Origin: Betaproteobacteria bacterium
GTDB taxonomy: Bacteria; Pseudomonadota; Gammaproteobacteria; Burkholderiales; Burkholderiaceae_E
Length of the DNA stretch: 9,811 nt
Reading direction: 5' to 3'
NCBI GenBank assembly: GCA_009922405.1
Contig: RFVZ01000087.1
Coordinates: 1 to 9,811 of the forward strand
Shown piece by piece: positions 6,401-9,811 of the stretch. Under the pieces are notes generated by a model. That model saw nothing but the letters and a program-made list of their open reading frames with translations. It ran no database searches and was not told the DNA's origin. How positions within the stretch are numbered: position 1 is the stretch's first letter; every line of letters starts with the position of its first letter. A program made the position numbers and the translations under genes.

Positions 6401-7332
6401 GGTTCTGCCGAAGCAGCCGAAGCAGCCGAAGCGGCGGATGGGTTTGGACGACGGCGCAATGGGAGGCGCAAATTCGGGGAGAAACCCAAGGTCAGGGCGG
6501 TGCCTGCGAGGATCACGCTCCCTCCGATCACCATGTCCCAGGTCACCTGCTCATCGAGCAAGAGGCTACCCCAGGTGACTGCAAATAACGGGACCAGGAA
6601 GGTCACGGTGGTCGCGCGTGCAGAGCCCACCTTTTCCATCAGCCAGAAGAAAATCGCATACGCAAAGCCGGTGCAAAAAACGCCCAGCATCAACACCGCC
6701 CAGCAGGCTTTGGCCGAGGGCAGAGCCGTCGGAAGGTTCAGCAGCGCAAGCGGCGTCAGGAGCGCGCTGGCGCTCAACTGGCTTATGGTGGCGATTGCCA
6801 GTGGATTGGCTCCGCTGAGAAAACGTTTCATGTAACTGCCCGACACACCGTAACTCAGGGCCGCTGTCAGTGCCGCAAGGATCGCCCAGCCGCTGCCACC
6901 GGCACCAAAACTCGCGCGCTCCCAGGCGAGGATCACCACACCACCGAAACCGATCACCAGCCCGGCAATCCGGCGTCGATCGAGTTGGTCGCCGAGCCAG
7001 GCCCAGGCCACCAAGGCGGTCCAGAATGGCGTCGTGGCGTTCAGAATGGCGTTGAGCCCCGCAGGGACAAACTGCTGGGCCCAGGCAAAGAGCACAAATG
7101 GCAGCGCAGAGTTGATGACACCGACCAGAAGAGCATGACCCGTCCGGTCGCGCAGGCTATCCAGGCGGCGGGAGAATGTCAGCATCGGGACCAACACCGC
7201 GGCCCCGATGAGCGCTCGCAGCGCCATCAATGGCAGTGGGCCAAACTCCGGGACTGCGACTCGAATAAACGGGAATGATCCGCCCCAAAGCAATGCGAGC
7301 AGCAGGAGCGCGCCGGTTGCGCGACGGTTCAT
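6397..7332 (-). CDS. EamA-family (drug/metabolite superfamily) transporter
   Basis: The 311-residue product has ten hydrophobic segments arranged as two EamA repeats, about residues 8-139 and 148-288. Typical marks are LLWGGSFPFIRVAV in the first helix, NATTPFWTALVAWAWLGD closing repeat one, and TFLVPLFAVTWGSLLLDE in repeat two. Such inner-membrane proteins export amino acids or small metabolites; the substrate cannot be inferred. Its ATG (7332-7330) overlaps the ampG stop as ATGA, and its own stop overlaps the msrQ start the same way, so the three genes should be translated from one message. The C-terminal tail after residue 298 is a low-complexity Ser-Ala-Ala repeat ending in EP, encoded by a 9-bp tandem repeat and probably unstructured. 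Confidence 0.92.
   Translation of the reverse strand: MNRRATGALLLLALLWGGSFPFIRVAVPEFGPLPLMALRALIGAAVLVPMLTFSRRLDSLRDRTGHALLVGVINSALPFVLFAWAQQFVPAGLNAILNATTPFWTALVAWAWLGDQLDRRRIAGLVIGFGGVVILAWERASFGAGGSGWAILAALTAALSYGVSGSYMKRFLSGANPLAIATISQLSASALLTPLALLNLPTALPSAKACWAVLMLGVFCTGFAYAIFFWLMEKVGSARATTVTFLVPLFAVTWGSLLLDEQVTWDMVIGGSVILAGTALTLGFSPNLRLPLRRRPNPSAASAASAASAEP
6407..6433 (-). repeat. 9-bp tandem repeat encoding an SAA tail
   Basis: Plus-strand unit GCCGAAGCA occurs at 6407-6415 and 6416-6424 exactly, and at 6425-6433 with one change. On the coding strand it gives repeated Ser-Ala-Ala at the C-terminus of the EamA transporter, just before the overlap with msrQ. Confidence 0.9.
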
Positions 7333-8885
7333 GTAGATGGCCTTGAGGGGGTTGGCGGTCGATCAAGCGCGCTGATCGGGCCGCGCAGGCGCATCAGCAT
7401 CCAGAGCGCCGGGAGCGCCGTGAAGACGCTAATCACAAAAAAGGTGGGCCACCCTGTGGTTTCAACCAACACACCTGCGGTCGGTCCCACGTAGACCCGC
7501 CCGACCGCCGCCAGTGCGGACAACAGGGCAAATTGGGCGGCCGAAAATCGGGCGTCGGTCAAGGCCATGAGGAACGCCACGAAGGCCGCGGTGCCAAGGC
7601 CGCCGCATAAGTTTTCAAGACCGATCGCCCCCGCCATCAGTGGCAGGCTCTTCGGGCTGACGGCGAGGACCCAATAGCCGAGGTTCGAGACCGCCTGAAG
7701 CACTCCAAAGGTCATCAGAGCCGACCAGAGTGGTGCCCGCGCGAGCCAGGCGCCCCCGGCCAGGACGCCCACGATGGTGGCCGCGAGGCCGAGTGCTTTG
7801 TTCACAGCACCGACTTCGGTCGCCGAAAACCCGACTCCTCGAATCAAGAATGCCGTGGAAAGGCTGCCGGCAAATGCATCGCCCAGTTTGTAGAGCACGA
7901 TGAATGCGAGCAGTGCGACGGCATGGGGGCGGCTGAAAAAAGCGTCCCAGGGTTCAACGAATGAGGGAAACCTGGCGCGTCTCGCGGCCCAGAGTGCCCC
8001 AACCGCCGCAATCACAATCGACACGGTGTCCCAGCCCAGGGTCGGCCAGCGCCCGAGCGGCGAGGTGACAATCGTCTGCGCCGGCAACCACCGAACGACC
8101 GTCCAAAGCGCCAATCCGGTGATGACCATGGCGGCAAAGCCACGCAACTCGACGCTGGCCGGGGCGCGCAAGGGCGCGGTGCTGGACTGGGTGCCTGCGC
8201 GGTCGGGTGCCCTTGATTCGGAGACGCGGGGGGTTAGCAGGCCTGCCGCTGCGAGCAGGACAAACAGGACACCCACGGCGCGGTACATGTTCGACCACCC
8301 CAGCCACTGATCAGCAAGCACGAGTGCGAGACCGCCGGAGACGAGCATGGCCAGGCGGTATCCGAGAACGGAAACCGCAGCGCCCGCACCGCGCTCATTT
8401 GCCGGTAGCAAGTCGGCCCGGTAGGCATCGAAGGCCACATCCTGGGATGCGGAAAAAAACGCGAGTAACACCGCACAGGTGCCCACGGCCGCGATCTCGG
8501 TTTTGGGGTCAAGGCCCGCGAGCACCCAGCACAGGACGGCGAGCGCGAGTTGGGTGATCACCAGCCAACCCCTGCGTCGGCCAAACCAGCCCTCGGCCCC
8601 CGGTTCAAAACGGTCCAGCAGAGGGGCCCAGACGAACTTGAACGTGTAAGGGAGGCCAGCCAGCGCAAAGAACCCGATGGTCTTGAGGTCGAGCCCCTCG
8701 ACAGTCAACCACGCCTGCAGGGTGCCTGAGGACAAGGCCAGTGGGAGCCCGCTGGCAAATCCGAGCAGTAACATGGCGCCAATGCGTCGATTGCCGAAGG
8801 CGAGTGCGTAAGTTCGCAGCAGCCCGGGCGCCTCAGTCGAAGACGGTTCGCGGGGTGCAGCGGATTGGGCGTTCGGTATCGACAT
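7329..8885 (-). CDS. ampG: AmpG muropeptide permease (major facilitator superfamily)
   Basis: The 518-residue product matches AmpG closely along its length: GFASGLPLALSSGTLQAWLT (42-61), LDLKTIGFFALAG, FGRRRGWL (101-108), SASQDVAFDAYRADLLP (145-161), RGAGAAVSVLGYRLAMLVSG, LYKLGDAFAGSL, and LENLCGGLGTAAFVA. AmpG imports GlcNAc-1,6-anhydro-MurNAc peptides released during wall turnover into the cytoplasm for recycling, using the proton gradient; in many species this also feeds AmpR control of beta-lactamase. Compared with E. coli, this protein has about 20-25 extra N-terminal residues and a longer central region around 220-320 with extra hydrophobic stretches, and it ends without the last two E. 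coli helices. It is first in the operon with the EamA transporter and msrQ. A TACAAT hexamer (8899-8894, minus strand) lies only 8 bp before the ATG, too close for a normal leader and with no good -35, so the promoter is unresolved. Confidence 0.95.
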   Translation of the reverse strand: MSIPNAQSAAPREPSSTEAPGLLRTYALAFGNRRIGAMLLLGFASGLPLALSSGTLQAWLTVEGLDLKTIGFFALAGLPYTFKFVWAPLLDRFEPGAEGWFGRRRGWLVITQLALAVLCWVLAGLDPKTEIAAVGTCAVLLAFFSASQDVAFDAYRADLLPANERGAGAAVSVLGYRLAMLVSGGLALVLADQWLGWSNMYRAVGVLFVLLAAAGLLTPRVSESRAPDRAGTQSSTAPLRAPASVELRGFAAMVITGLALWTVVRWLPAQTIVTSPLGRWPTLGWDTVSIVIAAVGALWAARRARFPSFVEPWDAFFSRPHAVALLAFIVLYKLGDAFAGSLSTAFLIRGVGFSATEVGAVNKALGLAATIVGVLAGGAWLARAPLWSALMTFGVLQAVSNLGYWVLAVSPKSLPLMAGAIGLENLCGGLGTAAFVAFLMALTDARFSAAQFALLSALAAVGRVYVGPTAGVLVETTGWPTFFVISVFTALPALWMLMRLRGPISALDRPPTPSRPST

Positions 8886-8936
8886 CGCCCACTATTGTAT
8901 GGCTTGCCTCGTTGATCGGATGGATCCCCACGCTGG

Positions 8937-9811
8937 ATGGACACCTTGTTTTTGAATGATTGCTGGGGCCAATGGCCTCGTGACCGTATCGCGGCGCGTA
9001 TCGAGGTACCTACCGAGGTGCCTACCGAGTTGCGTGCCAAGGTGCGTGCAAAAATTCGTGCCCTCTATTGGATTGCATCGTGTCTCATCGCGTTTACTGC
9101 GTTGGCGCCGGGGTGTGTCCAGGCGACAGAGGGTACTGATCAGACGCCGCCCAAGAGCAAGGCCATTAATCTAGTCTCGGCCGAAGAGATCGAACGTTCG
9201 GCGCAGGCGCAGTATCAGCAGTTGTTGCAGCAGGCGGCTGCCAAAGACGCATTGGCTTCGCCCGATCATTTACAACTGCGGCGTCTGCACCGGATTGCAG
9301 AGCGCATCATTCCGCACGCGGCGAAGTTCAACGTTCGGGCGCCGCAGTGGCGCTGGGAGGTCAACTTGATCGGCTCAAACCAGATCAACGCCTTTTGCAT
9401 GCCGGGCGGGAAGATCGCTTTTTATAGCGGAATTATTCAAAAATTGAAATTGACCGACGATGAGGTCGCGATGGTGATGGGGCATGAAATTGCTCATGCC
9501 TTGCAAGAGCATGGCCGTGAGCGCGTGGGTAAAGCGCGGGTTGCACAGGCGCTCACCCTTGGCGCATCCGTGCTCTCCCATGTCATGGGGTATGGAGATT
9601 TGGGGGGGCAATTGGTATCAGGCGGCTCTCAACTGGCCTTGCTCAAATTCTCGCGGGAGGATGAAACCGAGGCCGACCGGATCGGGATGGAGATTGCCGC
9701 CCGAGCCGGTTATGACCCGCGTGGCGCCGCAGTGTTGTGGGAGAAGATGGCTGCGATCGGAAAGGGTCAGCCCCCGCAATGGCTCTCCACCCACCCGTCG
9801 CACGACGCCCG
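8937..9811 (+). CDS. M48-family zinc metallopeptidase, probable exported or lipoprotein (3' end outside window)
   Basis: About 291 codons are visible and the frame runs off the right edge. The peptidase core carries the zinc motif HEIAH (H183, E184, H187), the third ligand E243 in the E-x-x-A-D motif (ETEAD), NAFCMPGGKIAFYSG upstream, and STHPSHDA near the end, as in LoiP/YggG-like and BepA-like M48 proteases of the periplasm. Such proteins degrade or help fold envelope proteins. A basic stretch (RAKVRAKIRA) followed by a hydrophobic core (about 43-58) and APGC at 57-60 suggests a signal peptide, possibly with a non-canonical lipobox at C60. ATG 8937 is the first possible start after an in-frame stop at 8913-8915. 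It leaves a long pre-signal tail, so GTG 9018, TTG 9030 or GTG 9042 may be the real start; the first two have GAGGT-type ribosome sites 9-10 bp upstream. It is divergent from ampG. Confidence 0.88.
   Translation, partial: MDTLFLNDCWGQWPRDRIAARIEVPTEVPTELRAKVRAKIRALYWIASCLIAFTALAPGCVQATEGTDQTPPKSKAINLVSAEEIERSAQAQYQQLLQQAAAKDALASPDHLQLRRLHRIAERIIPHAAKFNVRAPQWRWEVNLIGSNQINAFCMPGGKIAFYSGIIQKLKLTDDEVAMVMGHEIAHALQEHGRERVGKARVAQALTLGASVLSHVMGYGDLGGQLVSGGSQLALLKFSREDETEADRIGMEIAARAGYDPRGAAVLWEKMAAIGKGQPPQWLSTHPSHDA
9003..9062 (+). repeat. Two adjacent 12-bp tandem repeats at the start of the M48 peptidase gene
   Basis: GAGGTACCTACC at 9003-9014 repeats with one change at 9015-9026, followed by GAG, and reads EVPTEVPTE in the long frame. 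A second unit, CGTGCCAAGGTG at 9033-9044, repeats degenerately at 9045-9056 and again in part at 9057-9062, reading RAKVRAKIRA, the basic n-region of the signal. The first repeat duplicates a GAGGT sequence that could serve as a ribosome site. Confidence 0.75.

Noticed and set aside
8894..8899. TACAAT on the minus strand as the ampG -10 box
   Set aside because: It is only 8 bp from the ATG and has no recognisable -35; it would require a nearly leaderless transcript.
9375..9803. Two minus-strand open frames (9375-9611 and 9618-9803)
   Set aside because: Both lie antisense to the conserved core of the M48 peptidase, whose plus-strand frame carries HEIAH and ETEAD.

Overview
The window (about 60% G+C by eye) looks like the chromosome of a gammaproteobacterium. 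Supporting points are a homodimeric-type pyruvate dehydrogenase E1 (AceE family), a full AmpG muropeptide permease, an MsrQ haem membrane protein, and an M48 metallopeptidase with a probable export or lipoprotein signal. I cannot name the genus. No tRNA, rRNA, CRISPR array, insertion sequence or phage gene was seen.

Layout. (1) 1-1556, minus strand: the first 28 codons of ethanolamine ammonia-lyase large subunit (eutB), preceded 13 bp upstream by one uninterrupted reading frame joining a complete 7-cyano-7-deazaguanine synthase (QueC) to a HutD/Ves-type cupin domain. (2) 1557-1863: a 307-bp divergent spacer with a three-copy 12-bp tandem repeat and only weak small-ORF candidates. (3) 1864-4441, plus strand: an AceE-family 2-oxoacid dehydrogenase E1 gene broken by two frameshifting internal deletions. 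The first removes the GDG half of the thiamine-diphosphate motif. Its original stop overlaps the start of an intact amidase-signature hydrolase (4438-5739). (4) 5744-8885, minus strand: a tight three-gene operon, ampG then an EamA-type transporter then msrQ, with ATGA stop/start overlaps at both junctions. It converges on the amidase gene with only 4 bp between stop codons. (5) 8937-9811, plus strand: an M48 zinc metallopeptidase running off the window, divergent from ampG.

How the genes fit together. The left operon mixes queuosine or deazapurine synthesis with ethanolamine breakdown, and the QueC-HutD fusion is the most unusual protein seen. The aceE-like gene has no aceF or lpd beside it, and its overlap with the amidase suggests it was once part of a small catabolic operon rather than the housekeeping pyruvate dehydrogenase locus. 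The right half is envelope-oriented: muropeptide recycling, drug/metabolite export, membrane redox supply for methionine sulfoxide repair, and envelope proteolysis.

A thread across the whole window is short tandem duplication. Six places in five unrelated loci carry 9- or 12-bp tandem repeats, all multiples of three. The aceE-like gene shows the opposite, two losses of roughly 35-45 bp that break frame.
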